This document shows positions 35,801-45,786 of a stretch of DNA of 64,000 nt, in pieces. Every line of letters begins with the position of its first letter. Within the stretch, counting starts at the first letter, position 1. The notes beneath the pieces are model-generated. The model had not been told where the DNA came from, searched no databases, and saw only the letters and a program-made list of their open reading frames with translations. Location of the stretch: positions 3,687 to 67,686 of the forward strand of contig NZ_BAAAEP010000023.1 of assembly GCF_039523075.1 (NCBI RefSeq). The letters are read 5' to 3'. Origin of the DNA: Caenispirillum bisanense. Lineage in GTDB: Bacteria > Pseudomonadota > Alphaproteobacteria > Rhodospirillales > Rhodospirillaceae. A program made the translations under genes and the position numbers.

Positions 35801-36580
35801 ATGGACAAGAAGGACCCGCTGTTCGTCGGCACCCTGGAAAAGGGGATGCGCATCATCGACCTGTTCCGCACCGCCCATACGCCGCTCGGCCTCAGCGACA
35901 TCGCCCGGCGGGCGGACCTGGAGAAAAGCGCCGCCCAGCGCCTGTGCCACACGCTGTACAAGCTTGGATTCCTGGAGCGCGACGACGACACCCGGCGCTA
36001 CCGCCCCGGCATGCGGATGCTGGAGATGGCCTTCGCCTACCTGATCCAGGACCGGCTGGTGGAACTGGCCATGCCGCGCCTGATCGAGGTCGCCCGCACC
36101 TTCAACACCACCGTCAACCTGAGCGTGCTGGACGGGGTGCACATCGTTTACAAGACCCGCATCCCGCACGCCCGCCAGGCCTACGACACCACCTTGATCG
36201 GCGTCCGCCAGCCGGCGCTCAACACCGCCGCCGGGCTGGTGATGCTGGCCTTCCGCCCGCCGGAGGACCTGGAGTCGGTGCTGGCCCGGTGGCAGCCGGC
36301 GGCCATCACCCCCCACACCACCACCGACCCGGAGCGCATCCGGGCGCAGGTCGCCGCCGCTCGCCAGGACGGCTACACCATCACCAGCAACCAGCTGATG
36401 CTGCAGGAACTGGGCGTCGCCGCCCCGGTCATGGGCGAGGCCGGCGTCGCCGTGGCGGCGGTCAGCATGCCCGTCTACATGCCCGACTGGTCGGTGGAGC
36501 GCGTGCGCGAGGAACTGGTCTCGGTGGTCACCGAGACGGCGCGGTCGGTCTCCTACGCCTGCACGGCGGCGAAACTCTAG
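35801..36580 (+). CDS. IclR family transcriptional regulator
   Basis: 259-residue regulator, ATG at 35801 with only a weak GGA-type ribosome-binding site. N-terminal winged helix LGLSDIARRADLEKSAAQRLCHTLYKLGFL; C-terminal effector domain with NLSVLDGVHIVYKTRIP. The recognition helix (LEKSAAQRL) differs from that of the two beta-oxidation regulators. It heads a rightward operon with the M81 peptidase and the flavin oxidase and faces the importer operon, so it probably governs both. Confidence 0.92.
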   Translation: MDKKDPLFVGTLEKGMRIIDLFRTAHTPLGLSDIARRADLEKSAAQRLCHTLYKLGFLERDDDTRRYRPGMRMLEMAFAYLIQDRLVELAMPRLIEVARTFNTTVNLSVLDGVHIVYKTRIPHARQAYDTTLIGVRQPALNTAAGLVMLAFRPPEDLESVLARWQPAAITPHTTTDPERIRAQVAAARQDGYTITSNQLMLQELGVAAPVMGEAGVAVAAVSMPVYMPDWSVERVREELVSVVTETARSVSYACTAAKL

Positions 36581-36594
36581 AACGGGGAAAAGCG

Positions 36595-38085
36595 ATGACG
36601 TTCCATGTGCTGGCCGCCATGTTCGGCCATGAGACCAACGTGTTCTCGCGCATCCCGACGACGCGCCGGAATTTCGAGGACAGCATCTTCCTGCGCGACG
36701 ACGCCGTGCTGCCGCGCCTGGGCGCCACCAGCACCGAGTTCAGCGGTCTGGCCGAGGCCGCCGCCGAGTTCGGCTGGTCCGTGCGCACGCCGCTGGCCGC
36801 CTGGGCCACCCCCGGCGGGCGGGTGGAGGAAGATACCTTCGACACCTGCGCCGGCATCATCGCGGATGCCTGCCGCGACGCCCTCGCCCGCGGGCAGCTG
36901 GACGGCATCCTGCTGTTCCTGCACGGCGCCATGTCGACCACCGGCCACGACGATGCCGAAGGCCGCCTGCTCACCCGCCTGCGCGAGGTGGTGCCCGCCG
37001 GCGTGCCCATCGCCGTCACCCTCGACCTGCACGCCAACGTGACGCCGGAAATGTGCCGCGGCGCCGACATCCTGTGCGCCTACCGCACCTATCCCCACAT
37101 CGATCAGGCCGAAACCGCCCGCCGCGCCGCCGGCCTGCTCCACCGCGCCATGCGCCGCGAGATCAGCCCGCGCCTGATGCTCGCCCGCGCACCCACCCTG
37201 ACCGGCCTGGACGACGGCCGCACCACCGCCGAAGGCCCCATGACCGCCGCCCTGCGCATGGCCGACGCGGCGGAGGCGAGCGGCGACGGCGGCGTGCTGT
37301 GCGTCAGCCTGCAGGCCGGCTTCATCCATTCCGTGCTGCCCGAGGCCGGGCCGTCGGTGGTACTGACCTGCGACGGCGAGCAGCCGGACCAGGCCGCCAT
37401 CGCCGACCGCTTCGTGCGCCACATCTGGGACACCCGCGCCTACAACTCCTGCACCTTCCTGTCACCGCAGGAGGCGATGGAGCGGGTGGCGGCCCGCCGG
37501 GCGGCGCCCATCGACGGCCCCATCGTGGTCGCCGATTATTCCGACAACCCCGGCGGCGGCGCCTACGGCGATGCCACCCGGCTGCTGGAGGCGGTGCTGG
37601 CCGCCGACATCGGTCGCTGCGCCTACGGCACCCTCTACGACCCCGAGGCGGTGCGCACCCTGTGGCCGGTGCCGGAGGGGGAGACGGCGACCCTCGCCAT
37701 CGGCGGCAAGATCGACCCCGCCTTCGGCCCGCCGCTCACCGTCACCGGCACCGTGGTGCGCAAGACCGACGGCACCTTCGTCGGCGGCGGCCCCCGGTGG
37801 AAGGGGGTGCGGATGAACTTCGGCGACACGGTGGTGTTCCGCGTCGGCGCCGTCGACATCCTGATCTGCTCCAAGCGCGTGCAGTGTACCGAGATCGAAA
37901 CCTTCACCCACGCCGGCATCGCCCCGGCGGCGCTGGATGTGGTGGTGGTGAAGTCCATGCAGCACTTCCGCGCCGCCTTCGCGCCGCTGGCCTCGGAGAT
38001 CCTGGTGGTCGATGCCGGCGCCCTGTGCAGCGAAACCCGCCGCCCGCCCGGCGCTCCCGGCACGGTCGAGGCCGCCCGGCCATGA
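36595..38085 (+). CDS. M81 family metallopeptidase, MlrC (microcystinase C)-like
   Basis: Zinc-dependent amidohydrolase-like peptidase, 496 residues, cytoplasmic (no signal peptide). The N-terminal half carries likely metal ligands: His12-Glu13 in GHETN, Asp144 and His146 in TLDLHANVTP, and His168 in YRTYPHIDQAETA; the C-terminal MlrC domain begins about residue 300 (VVADYSDNPGGGAYGD). MlrC of microcystin degraders cleaves linear peptide fragments containing unusual and D-residues; homologues are widespread and most substrates are unknown. It lies 14 bases after the IclR gene and overlaps the oxidase gene. Confidence 0.9.
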   Translation: MTFHVLAAMFGHETNVFSRIPTTRRNFEDSIFLRDDAVLPRLGATSTEFSGLAEAAAEFGWSVRTPLAAWATPGGRVEEDTFDTCAGIIADACRDALARGQLDGILLFLHGAMSTTGHDDAEGRLLTRLREVVPAGVPIAVTLDLHANVTPEMCRGADILCAYRTYPHIDQAETARRAAGLLHRAMRREISPRLMLARAPTLTGLDDGRTTAEGPMTAALRMADAAEASGDGGVLCVSLQAGFIHSVLPEAGPSVVLTCDGEQPDQAAIADRFVRHIWDTRAYNSCTFLSPQEAMERVAARRAAPIDGPIVVADYSDNPGGGAYGDATRLLEAVLAADIGRCAYGTLYDPEAVRTLWPVPEGETATLAIGGKIDPAFGPPLTVTGTVVRKTDGTFVGGGPRWKGVRMNFGDTVVFRVGAVDILICSKRVQCTEIETFTHAGIAPAALDVVVVKSMQHFRAAFAPLASEILVVDAGALCSETRRPPGAPGTVEAARP

Positions 38086-39287
38086 AGGTTCTCGTCCTCG
38101 GCGCCGGCGTCGTCGGCGTCACCACCGCCTGGTATCTGGCCCGCGCCGGCCACACCGTCGCCGTCGTCGACCGCCAGCCGCAACCCGCCGGCGAAACCAG
38201 CTATGCCAACGCCGGCCTGCTGACGCCGAGCGATGCCCTCAGCTGGGCGGCGCCGGGGGCACCCGTGCGCTTTGCCAAGTCGTTGATGCACCCGGAGTGG
38301 GGCGTGCGGGTGGTGCCGACCGCCCGGCCGTCGGACTTGGCCTGGTACGGCCGCTTCCTCGCCCAGTGCCCCGGTCCCCGCCACCGCGCCAACAGCGAGA
38401 CCAAGCTGACCCTGGCGCGGCGGTCGCTCGCCCTGCTGGAGGAACTGATCGCCGAAACCGGCCTCACCTTCGACCACGCCCGCCGCGGCGTGCTCTACGT
38501 CTATGAGACGGAGGCGAGCCTGCGCCATGCCTATGCCGGCTTCGGCATCCTGCGCGATCTTGGCTGGACGCTGCACCAGCTCGACCGTCCGGCGGTGCTG
38601 GAGCTGGAGCCGGCCTTCGCCCGCAGCGCCACGCCCATCGCCGGCGCCGTCTACTCCCCCGACTGCCAGACCGGCGACTGCCGACGGTTCACCCAGGCGC
38701 TGGCCGACCTGTGCCGGGCCAGCGGCCGCGTCACCTTCCACATGGGGGAGAGCGTCACCAGCCTGACCGTCACCGCCGGCCGCGCCACCGGCGCCACCAC
38801 CGACAAGGCCCGGCACGAGGCCGATGCCGTGGTGCTGTCGCTCGGCTGCCAGAGCCGCGACATCGGCGCCGCCGTCGGGCTGGACGTGCCGATCCTGCCG
38901 GTGAAGGGCTATTCCGTCACCTACCGCATCAAGGATGCCGCCGGCGCCCCCGCCCTGGGCGGCGCCAACGAGGACCGCTTCATCGCCTTCTGTCGCCTGG
39001 GGGACCGCCTGCGCCTCGCCTGCAAGGCCGAGTTCGGCGGCCGCGGCCTGACCGGCTCGGCGAAAGATTTCGCCATGCTGACCGAGGGTGTGGAGCAGAT
39101 GTTCCCCGGCGTCGTCGACCACGCCACCGCCGACTTCGCCGCCCGCACCCGGCCGATGACGCCCTCCTCCGCCCCGCTGCTCGGCCGCTCGGGGCTGGAC
39201 GGGCTGATCCTCAACACCGGCCATGGCCACCTGGGCTGGACGCTCGCCTGCGCCTCGGCGGAACGGGTGGTGGAGGTGCTGGGGTAG
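38082..39287 (+). CDS. FAD-dependent amino acid oxidoreductase, DadA-like
   Basis: DAO-family flavoenzyme, 401 residues, ATGA overlap with the peptidase gene. FAD-binding LGAGVVGVTTAWYLARAG at 6-23, followed by the DadA-type SYANAGLLTPSDALSWAAPG and the C-terminal GLILNTGHGHLGWTLA, matching D-amino acid dehydrogenase small subunits. It would oxidatively deaminate D-amino acids and feed electrons to the respiratory chain. With the peptidase and importer it suggests release and oxidation of D-residues from imported peptides. Confidence 0.9.
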   Translation: MKVLVLGAGVVGVTTAWYLARAGHTVAVVDRQPQPAGETSYANAGLLTPSDALSWAAPGAPVRFAKSLMHPEWGVRVVPTARPSDLAWYGRFLAQCPGPRHRANSETKLTLARRSLALLEELIAETGLTFDHARRGVLYVYETEASLRHAYAGFGILRDLGWTLHQLDRPAVLELEPAFARSATPIAGAVYSPDCQTGDCRRFTQALADLCRASGRVTFHMGESVTSLTVTAGRATGATTDKARHEADAVVLSLGCQSRDIGAAVGLDVPILPVKGYSVTYRIKDAAGAPALGGANEDRFIAFCRLGDRLRLACKAEFGGRGLTGSAKDFAMLTEGVEQMFPGVVDHATADFAARTRPMTPSSAPLLGRSGLDGLILNTGHGHLGWTLACASAERVVEVLG

Positions 39288-39301
39288 GCAGGGGCCTCGC
39301 C

Positions 39302-40222
39302 TTAGGGACGCTCGATCCCCGGAATGCCCGTCACCGCCTCGGCCAGGAACTCCACCAGCAGCCGCACCCGCGCGATGGCCGCCCGCTCCGGCACGATCAG
39401 CATGTTGAGGGGAACCGGCGGCGGCACATGGTCCGGCAGGACCGGCACTAGGCGGCCGTCCGCCAGCAGGTCATCCACCAGCCACATGTGAGCTGGGCCG
39501 AAGCAGCGGCCGGCCAGCAACGCCTCGCGGGCGGCAAGGCCATGGTCGACGCGCAGGCGGCCGGTCAGCGTCACTGCCCGGCGCTCCCCTGCCGGTCCGT
39601 GCAGGTCCAGGGTGTCGCTGCCGGCGATGTTCGACATGCGCAGCCCGTCCAGCCCCTCAAGGTCTTCGGGGGCGACGGGCGGCCCATGCCGCGCCAGGAG
39701 GTCCGGCGCGGCGACCAGCAGGCGCCGGCTCAGCCCCAGCGGCCGCAGCTTGAGGGAACTGTCGGTGAGCGGGCCGAGGCGGATGGCGACGTCCACCCCG
39801 TCGCGCACGAGGTCGATGCGCTCGTCGGTCAGGTTCAGGTCGACGGCGATGGCCGGATGGCGGTCCTGAAAGGCGAAGATCAGCCGGCTGACATGCCGCA
39901 CCCCCAGCGCCGCCGTGCAGGAGACGCGAAGCAGACCGGCCGGCGCGTCACCGCCGGCGCGCGCCTCGTCGCCGGCCTGCTCGACCAGGCGCAGGACCTG
40001 GACCGCCCGCTGGTAATAGCGGCTGCCTTCCTCCGTCAGGGTGACGCGCCGGGTGGTGCGGCTGAACAGCGCCACCCCCAGCGCCGCCTCAAGCTCGCGG
40101 ATGTGGCGGGTGATGCTCGACTGGCCGACGCTCATCTCCCGCGCCACGGCCGACAGGCTGCCCCGTTCGGCGACGCGAACGAAGCTGCGCATGCGGTCCA
40201 GGCTGACAGCGGATTGATCCAT
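39302..40222 (-). CDS. LysR family transcriptional regulator
   Basis: 306-residue LysR-type regulator. N-terminal helix-turn-helix GSLSAVAREMSVGQSSITRHIRELEAALG, then a substrate-binding-like effector domain from about residue 95. Divergent from the quinone reductase gene with 95 bases between start codons that contain a perfect palindrome, so the reductase is the likely target. Belongs to the group commonly paired with reductases and dehydrogenases. Confidence 0.92.
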   Translation of the reverse strand: MDQSAVSLDRMRSFVRVAERGSLSAVAREMSVGQSSITRHIRELEAALGVALFSRTTRRVTLTEEGSRYYQRAVQVLRLVEQAGDEARAGGDAPAGLLRVSCTAALGVRHVSRLIFAFQDRHPAIAVDLNLTDERIDLVRDGVDVAIRLGPLTDSSLKLRPLGLSRRLLVAAPDLLARHGPPVAPEDLEGLDGLRMSNIAGSDTLDLHGPAGERRAVTLTGRLRVDHGLAAREALLAGRCFGPAHMWLVDDLLADGRLVPVLPDHVPPPVPLNMLIVPERAAIARVRLLVEFLAEAVTGIPGIERP

Positions 40223-40234
40223 TTTACGGCACAG

Positions 40235-40248
40235 TCCTATGCATAGGA
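40235..40248. promoter_or_regulatory. Probable LysR operator
   Basis: Perfect 14-base palindrome TCCTATGCATAGGA in the 95-base divergent region between the LysR gene and the quinone reductase gene, about 13 bases upstream of the LysR start codon. Its position suits negative autoregulation and activation of the reductase. Confidence 0.6.
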
Positions 40249-40317
40249 GCCCTATACCGGATTAATCGCGCCGCGCCTAGCTTGGACGAGCCTTTTTCGA
40301 ACCAAGCGGGTGCTGCC

Positions 40318-41109
40318 ATGAATGTGCTGATCGTCTTCGCCCATCCCGAACCCCGGTCGTTGAACACCGCCCTCCGCGACATCGCGGTGGAGGAACTGCG
40401 GGCTCAGGGTGACACGGTGCGGGTGTCCGACCTCCATGCCATGGGCTGGAAGCCGACGGTCGACCGGGCCGACTTCCCGACGCTGCCGCCGGACCACCGG
40501 CTGCAGGTTGCCCCGGCCTCCGCCCAGGCGTTCGCGGCAGGCGCCCTGACCGACGATGTCAGGGCGGAGCAGGAAAAGCTGCTTTGGGCCGATGTTTTGA
40601 TCCTGCAGTTTCCGCTGTGGTGGTTTTCCATGCCGGCGATCCTCAAGGGCTGGGTGGATCGCGTTTATGCCTACGGCTTCGGCTACGGCGTCGGCGAGCA
40701 CAGCGACCGTCGCTGGGGCGACCGCTACGGCGACGGCCGGCTGGCCGGCAAGCGGGCCATGCTGATCGTGACGACCGGCGGCTGGGCCGAGCACTACTCC
40801 CCGCGCGGCATCAACGGGCCGATCGACGACCTGCTGTTCCCGATCAATCACGGCATCCTGCACTATCCCGGCTACGACGTGCTGCCCCCCTTCGTCGCCT
40901 ACCGCGTCGACCGCCTGGACGACGAAGGCTTCGGCACGGTAGCGGAGGCGCTGCGGGTCCGCATGCGGTCGCTGCACACCACCGCACCCATCCCGTTCCG
41001 CCGCCAGAACGGCGGCGACTATGTGATCCCGACGCTGGAACTGCGGGAGGACCTGGCACGCCCCGGCCTCACCGGCTTCGCCCTCCACCGGTCGGAGGCG
41101 GAGGGGTGA
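40318..41109 (+). CDS. NAD(P)H dehydrogenase (quinone), flavodoxin-like fold
   Basis: Flavodoxin_2-family reductase, 263 residues from ATG 40318 (MNVLIVFAHPEPRSLN). The phosphate-binding loop AHPEPRSLN, the substrate/flavin segment LQFPLWWFSMPAILKGWVDRV and VTTGGWAEHYS match the NQO1/KefF/MdaB group. Two-electron reduction of quinones or electrophilic aromatics is the expected role. Regulated, by inference, through the divergent LysR gene. Confidence 0.92.
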   Translation: MNVLIVFAHPEPRSLNTALRDIAVEELRAQGDTVRVSDLHAMGWKPTVDRADFPTLPPDHRLQVAPASAQAFAAGALTDDVRAEQEKLLWADVLILQFPLWWFSMPAILKGWVDRVYAYGFGYGVGEHSDRRWGDRYGDGRLAGKRAMLIVTTGGWAEHYSPRGINGPIDDLLFPINHGILHYPGYDVLPPFVAYRVDRLDDEGFGTVAEALRVRMRSLHTTAPIPFRRQNGGDYVIPTLELREDLARPGLTGFALHRSEAEG

Positions 41110-41199
41110 TGGCCGTATCTTGTCTCCCGCCGCCCTGGGGGGAAGGCGGCAGGGGATGCTCTACGGCATGATGGGGAATGCCATGCCGGCCCCGACCCC

Positions 41200-42117
41200 C
41201 TACCAGCTCGTGTCATAGGCCAGGTAGCGGCTCATGTACTCTTCAAACGTCCAGGTCTGGTCAAACCAGCGGAAGCGCATGTCCGGCTTGTAGAACGTCA
41301 GGCCGAGCAGCCGGGCGACCATGGGGTCGATGGGCTCTTCCAGCCCGTCCATGTCCGGCAGGGTGGCCGCCGCCGCCCGCAGCCTCTGTCGGGCGGCCTC
41401 GCCGTCGCCGCCGATCAGCGGATGGATGGCATCGTAGAGACGGGCGGCCAGTTCGGCGATGGCATAGCCGCGGACGTGGGCATAGCTCATGAACATGTGC
41501 CGGTCGCGGAAGTTGGCCCACACATAGTCGGCGATCTTCACGTCGCAGTGGGCATCCCGCCTTTCCAGCTTGCGCCGGGCCTTGTCCAGCGTCGCCTGCG
41601 GGTCCGGCATGCACTCGGCGGCGCGCCTGGCATAGGCGGCCAGGGCGGCCGGGCCGGTCAGGCCGCTGGCCACCACCTCCAGCGCCACCCGGTTGCCATA
41701 GGGAAAGCGACCCCACACATAGCCGGGCTCCGGCACATTGCGCGGGTCCCCGACCATGGCGAAGGGCCACAGGCAGGTCATCACGTAGCTGGGGAAGACG
41801 ATCTTCGGGCAGCCGGGCGGGCAGGAGGCGCGAAGCCGCGTCCGCAACGGCAGCCCGTACTGCTCGATATCGCCGACGGGCGACCACGCGGCGATGTCGG
41901 GCTGGCTGTCGTACTGCTCCAGGTACAGCGTGCAGCGCCGCATCTGGTCCGCCGTCGGCATTTCCGGTTCCTGGCCCGGCGGGGCGTGGTTCAGGACACA
42001 GAGATAGCCCTTGTCGCCGCGCGCCGCCGCCAGCAGGCGGGCCAGGAACGGCGTCTGGCAGTTGCCGTACAGGACCACCAGATCGGCGTCGCTGGCGTGG
42101 TTGCCATGCAGGATCAT
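41200..42117 (-). CDS. WcbI-family polysaccharide biosynthesis protein
   Basis: 305 residues. Opens with YGNCQTPFLARLL; the Gly-Asn-Cys-Gln motif near the N-terminus is the hallmark of WcbI, a CoA-binding SGNH-like putative acetyltransferase from capsule clusters. Remaining sequence is mostly charged helix and includes CDVKIADYVWANF and FFKPDMRF-like elements without other recognisable domains. Last gene of a leftward glycan group (gmd and manC upstream). It may acylate the deoxy-sugar product; that is inference. Confidence 0.8.
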   Translation of the reverse strand: MILHGNHASDADLVVLYGNCQTPFLARLLAAARGDKGYLCVLNHAPPGQEPEMPTADQMRRCTLYLEQYDSQPDIAAWSPVGDIEQYGLPLRTRLRASCPPGCPKIVFPSYVMTCLWPFAMVGDPRNVPEPGYVWGRFPYGNRVALEVVASGLTGPAALAAYARRAAECMPDPQATLDKARRKLERRDAHCDVKIADYVWANFRDRHMFMSYAHVRGYAIAELAARLYDAIHPLIGGDGEAARQRLRAAAATLPDMDGLEEPIDPMVARLLGLTFYKPDMRFRWFDQTWTFEEYMSRYLAYDTSW

Positions 42118-42139
42118 GCTGTCGACGGTCCCGGTGCTG

Positions 42140-43174
<1,035 letters not shown>

Positions 43175-43206
43175 GGAATGATCCCCAGCCTTGTCGTGAC
43201 AGCGTC

Positions 43207-44673
43207 TCAGAAGGTCGCCTTGGTGGCGGTGTCGGCCGGCCCGCTGCGTCCGTAGCCGTCCTCGAAGCGGATGATGTCGTCCTCGCCGAGATAGCTTCCC
43301 GACTGCACCTCGATCAGGTGCAGCGGCAGCTTTCCCGGGTTCTCCAGGCGGTGCGCCTCGCCGGCCGGAATGTAGGTCGACTGGTTCTCGGTCAGCAGGA
43401 AGGAGCCTGCCCCGCGCGTCACCAGCGCCGTCCCGCTCACCACGATCCAGTGTTCGGCGCGGTGGTGGTGCATCTGCAGCGACAGCCGCGCCCCCGGCTG
43501 CACCACGATGCGCTTCACCTGGAACCGCTCACCGCGGTCGATGGTGCGATAGTTGCCCCACGGGCGATGCACCATCCTGTGCCGGACGTGCTCGGTGCGG
43601 CCCTCGGCCTTCAGGTGATCGACGAGCGTCTTCACGTCCTGCACCTTGTCGCGGTGGGCAACGAGCACGGCATCGTCGGTGGTGACGACCACCACGTCCT
43701 CAAGGCCGGCGACCGCCGCAAGGCCATGGTCGGAGCGGACATAGGCGTTCGACGTGTCGTGCAGGATCACGTCGCCCCGCGTCACGTTGCCGCGGTCATC
43801 CTTGGGCGCCATGGCCCACAGCGCCGACCACGCGCCGAGGTCGCTCCACCCCATGTCCACCGGCACCACGGCCGCCTTGCGCGTCGTCTCCATGACCGCA
43901 TGGTCGATGGAAACCGACGGCGAGGCGGCGAAGGCATCCTCGTCCAGGCGGCAGAAGGTCAGGTCGCGCCGGCTGGCGGCGATGGCCTGGCGGCAGGCGG
44001 CGACGATGGCGGCGTTCGCCCGCTCCAGGTCCTCCAGGTAGGCCCTGGCGGAGAACAGGAAGATGCCGCTGTTCCAGTGGTAGCCGCCCGCGGCGAGGTA
44101 GCCTTCCGCCGTCTCCAGGTCCGGCTTTTCGACGAAGCGGTCGACCGCCCGCACCCCGTCGAGGCCCGGCAGCGGGCCGCCGGCGCGGATGTAGCCGTAT
44201 CCGGTTTCCGCCCGCTCCGGCGTGATGCCGAAGGTCACCAGCAGGCCCTGTGCCGCCGCGCCGGCAGCCTGATCGACGGCGGCGAGAAAGGCGGCGGTGT
44301 CGGTGATGACGTGATCCGACGGCACCACCAGCATGAGCGCGTCGTCCCGTCCGTCCAGCAGGCGCAGCGCCGCGACGGCGGCGGCCGGGGCGGTGTTGCG
44401 CCCGACCGGCTCCAGGATGATCTCCGCCGGCTGGCAGGACTGCGCCCGCAGCTGCTCGGCGACGACGAAGCGATGCTCCTCGTTGCAGATCACCAGCGGC
44501 GCGGCAAAGCGATCATCGGCGAGCCGCAGCGCCGTTTCCTGTATCAGCGTCAGGTCGCCGGCCAGCGGCAGGAACTGCTTCGGATACCCCGCCCGCGACA
44601 GCGGCCACAGGCGACTGCCCGAGCCCGCCGACAGGATCACCGGCGTAATCCGCCCGATCCCCTTCTCGCTCAT
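43207..44673 (-). CDS. manC: Mannose-1-phosphate guanylyltransferase / mannose-6-phosphate isomerase
   Basis: Bifunctional enzyme supplying GDP-mannose, 488 residues from ATG 44673 behind AGAGGGAAGAG. N-terminal nucleotidyltransferase with SAGSGSRLWPLSRAGYPKQ, FVEKPD and YHWNSGIFLF; C-terminal cupin isomerase with PWGNYRTIDRG and the metal-binding HHHRAEHW. Provides the substrate for Gmd, 32 bases downstream. Homologues: XanB, AlgA. Confidence 0.96.
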   Translation of the reverse strand: MSEKGIGRITPVILSAGSGSRLWPLSRAGYPKQFLPLAGDLTLIQETALRLADDRFAAPLVICNEEHRFVVAEQLRAQSCQPAEIILEPVGRNTAPAAAVAALRLLDGRDDALMLVVPSDHVITDTAAFLAAVDQAAGAAAQGLLVTFGITPERAETGYGYIRAGGPLPGLDGVRAVDRFVEKPDLETAEGYLAAGGYHWNSGIFLFSARAYLEDLERANAAIVAACRQAIAASRRDLTFCRLDEDAFAASPSVSIDHAVMETTRKAAVVPVDMGWSDLGAWSALWAMAPKDDRGNVTRGDVILHDTSNAYVRSDHGLAAVAGLEDVVVVTTDDAVLVAHRDKVQDVKTLVDHLKAEGRTEHVRHRMVHRPWGNYRTIDRGERFQVKRIVVQPGARLSLQMHHHRAEHWIVVSGTALVTRGAGSFLLTENQSTYIPAGEAHRLENPGKLPLHLIEVQSGSYLGEDDIIRFEDGYGRSGPADTATKATF

Positions 44674-44719
44674 GGCTCTTCCCTCTCCCTGTGGGTCCGG
44701 CGCGGCCGGCGGAGGCGCG

Positions 44720-45757
44720 TCACCGGGCACTATGCTGCGCCAGGCGGGTGAGGACATCGTCAAGCGCCCGCAGGCCGTTGCGGACCTCGCCGCGGGCATG
44801 GGCCACGGCCGCCTGCGAGGCGGTCCGCCACGCCGGACCATCGTCCCACAAGGACCGCAAGGCGTGGCTCCACTCCTGCACCGAGGCATGAACGTCCAGC
44901 ACCAGCCCGCCCGCACCGACCGTATCGACAAGGGCGCCGCGGCTGCTGGCCAGCACCGGCAGGCCGCTCAACTGGGCCTCGATCACCGTGCGGCCATAGG
45001 CTTCCTCCCACACGCTCGGCATCAGCAGCAGGCGGGAGTCGGCGAACAGCTCGCGCACGTCTTCGGTGGCGGGGCGCCATTCGACATTGGCGATGCCCCC
45101 GAACCGCTGGCGCAGCCATGCCCGCCACTCGTCGCCGATCTGCCAGCTCTCGGCGATGAGGAACGGCACGTCGGGATTGGCGGCCGCAAGGCTGGCGACA
45201 CGCTCGATGCCCTTCTCCGGCACCGGGTTGACGAACAGCACCCGATCGCCCGTGCGATCGACCTGATAGCGGGCCGGGCGCACCACCGGCGGCAGGATGA
45301 TCGGCGCGATCCCGAACAGGGCCCGCCAGCGCTCGGCGGTGAAGCGCGAGTTGGCGATGTAGAGGATGGCAGGATCGGGCGGCAGCGTGCCGCCGATGCG
45401 GTGCAATTCCATATTGTGCAGGTAGACCGCCGTCGGGCACCCCGTCTCCAGCGCGACGGCCAGCATGGCGGCCAGGGAATAGCCGCTCTGCACGATGATG
45501 GCCGCAGGGTCAAGGGCGGCCGCGACCAGTGGCAGGGCCTCCAGCGGGTCCGCCGCCCGGATGACCGGATAGCCTAAGGAAACGTCCCGCCGCACCGACG
45601 TGCCGTCGTTGCCGTCGGGGCCGGCAAGGGCGCCGCACAGCACGGTGACCTGGACGCCCTTGTCCTGAAGCGCGAGACACAGCTCGTCGGTGCTGGTCTG
45701 CAGCCCTCCCCTCGTGTCCGGAAGATGCGGGTAGGAGGAACACAGAAGGATGTGCAT
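44720..45757 (-). CDS. GT4 family glycosyltransferase
   Basis: 345-residue GT-B-fold transferase. N-terminal SSYPHLPDTRGGLQTSTDELC, the inter-domain VLFVNPVPEKGIERV, and the donor-binding motif LLLMPSVWEEAYGRTVIEAQLSGLPVLAS with the Glu-x7-Glu pattern of retaining family 4 enzymes. No membrane segments, so cytoplasmic or peripheral. It is likely to transfer a GDP-sugar made by the adjoining ManC/Gmd, but donor and acceptor are unknown. Confidence 0.88.
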   Translation of the reverse strand: MHILLCSSYPHLPDTRGGLQTSTDELCLALQDKGVQVTVLCGALAGPDGNDGTSVRRDVSLGYPVIRAADPLEALPLVAAALDPAAIIVQSGYSLAAMLAVALETGCPTAVYLHNMELHRIGGTLPPDPAILYIANSRFTAERWRALFGIAPIILPPVVRPARYQVDRTGDRVLFVNPVPEKGIERVASLAAANPDVPFLIAESWQIGDEWRAWLRQRFGGIANVEWRPATEDVRELFADSRLLLMPSVWEEAYGRTVIEAQLSGLPVLASSRGALVDTVGAGGLVLDVHASVQEWSHALRSLWDDGPAWRTASQAAVAHARGEVRNGLRALDDVLTRLAQHSAR

Positions 45758-45786
45758 CAGACCATACCTGCCGGCTCCACCCGCCC

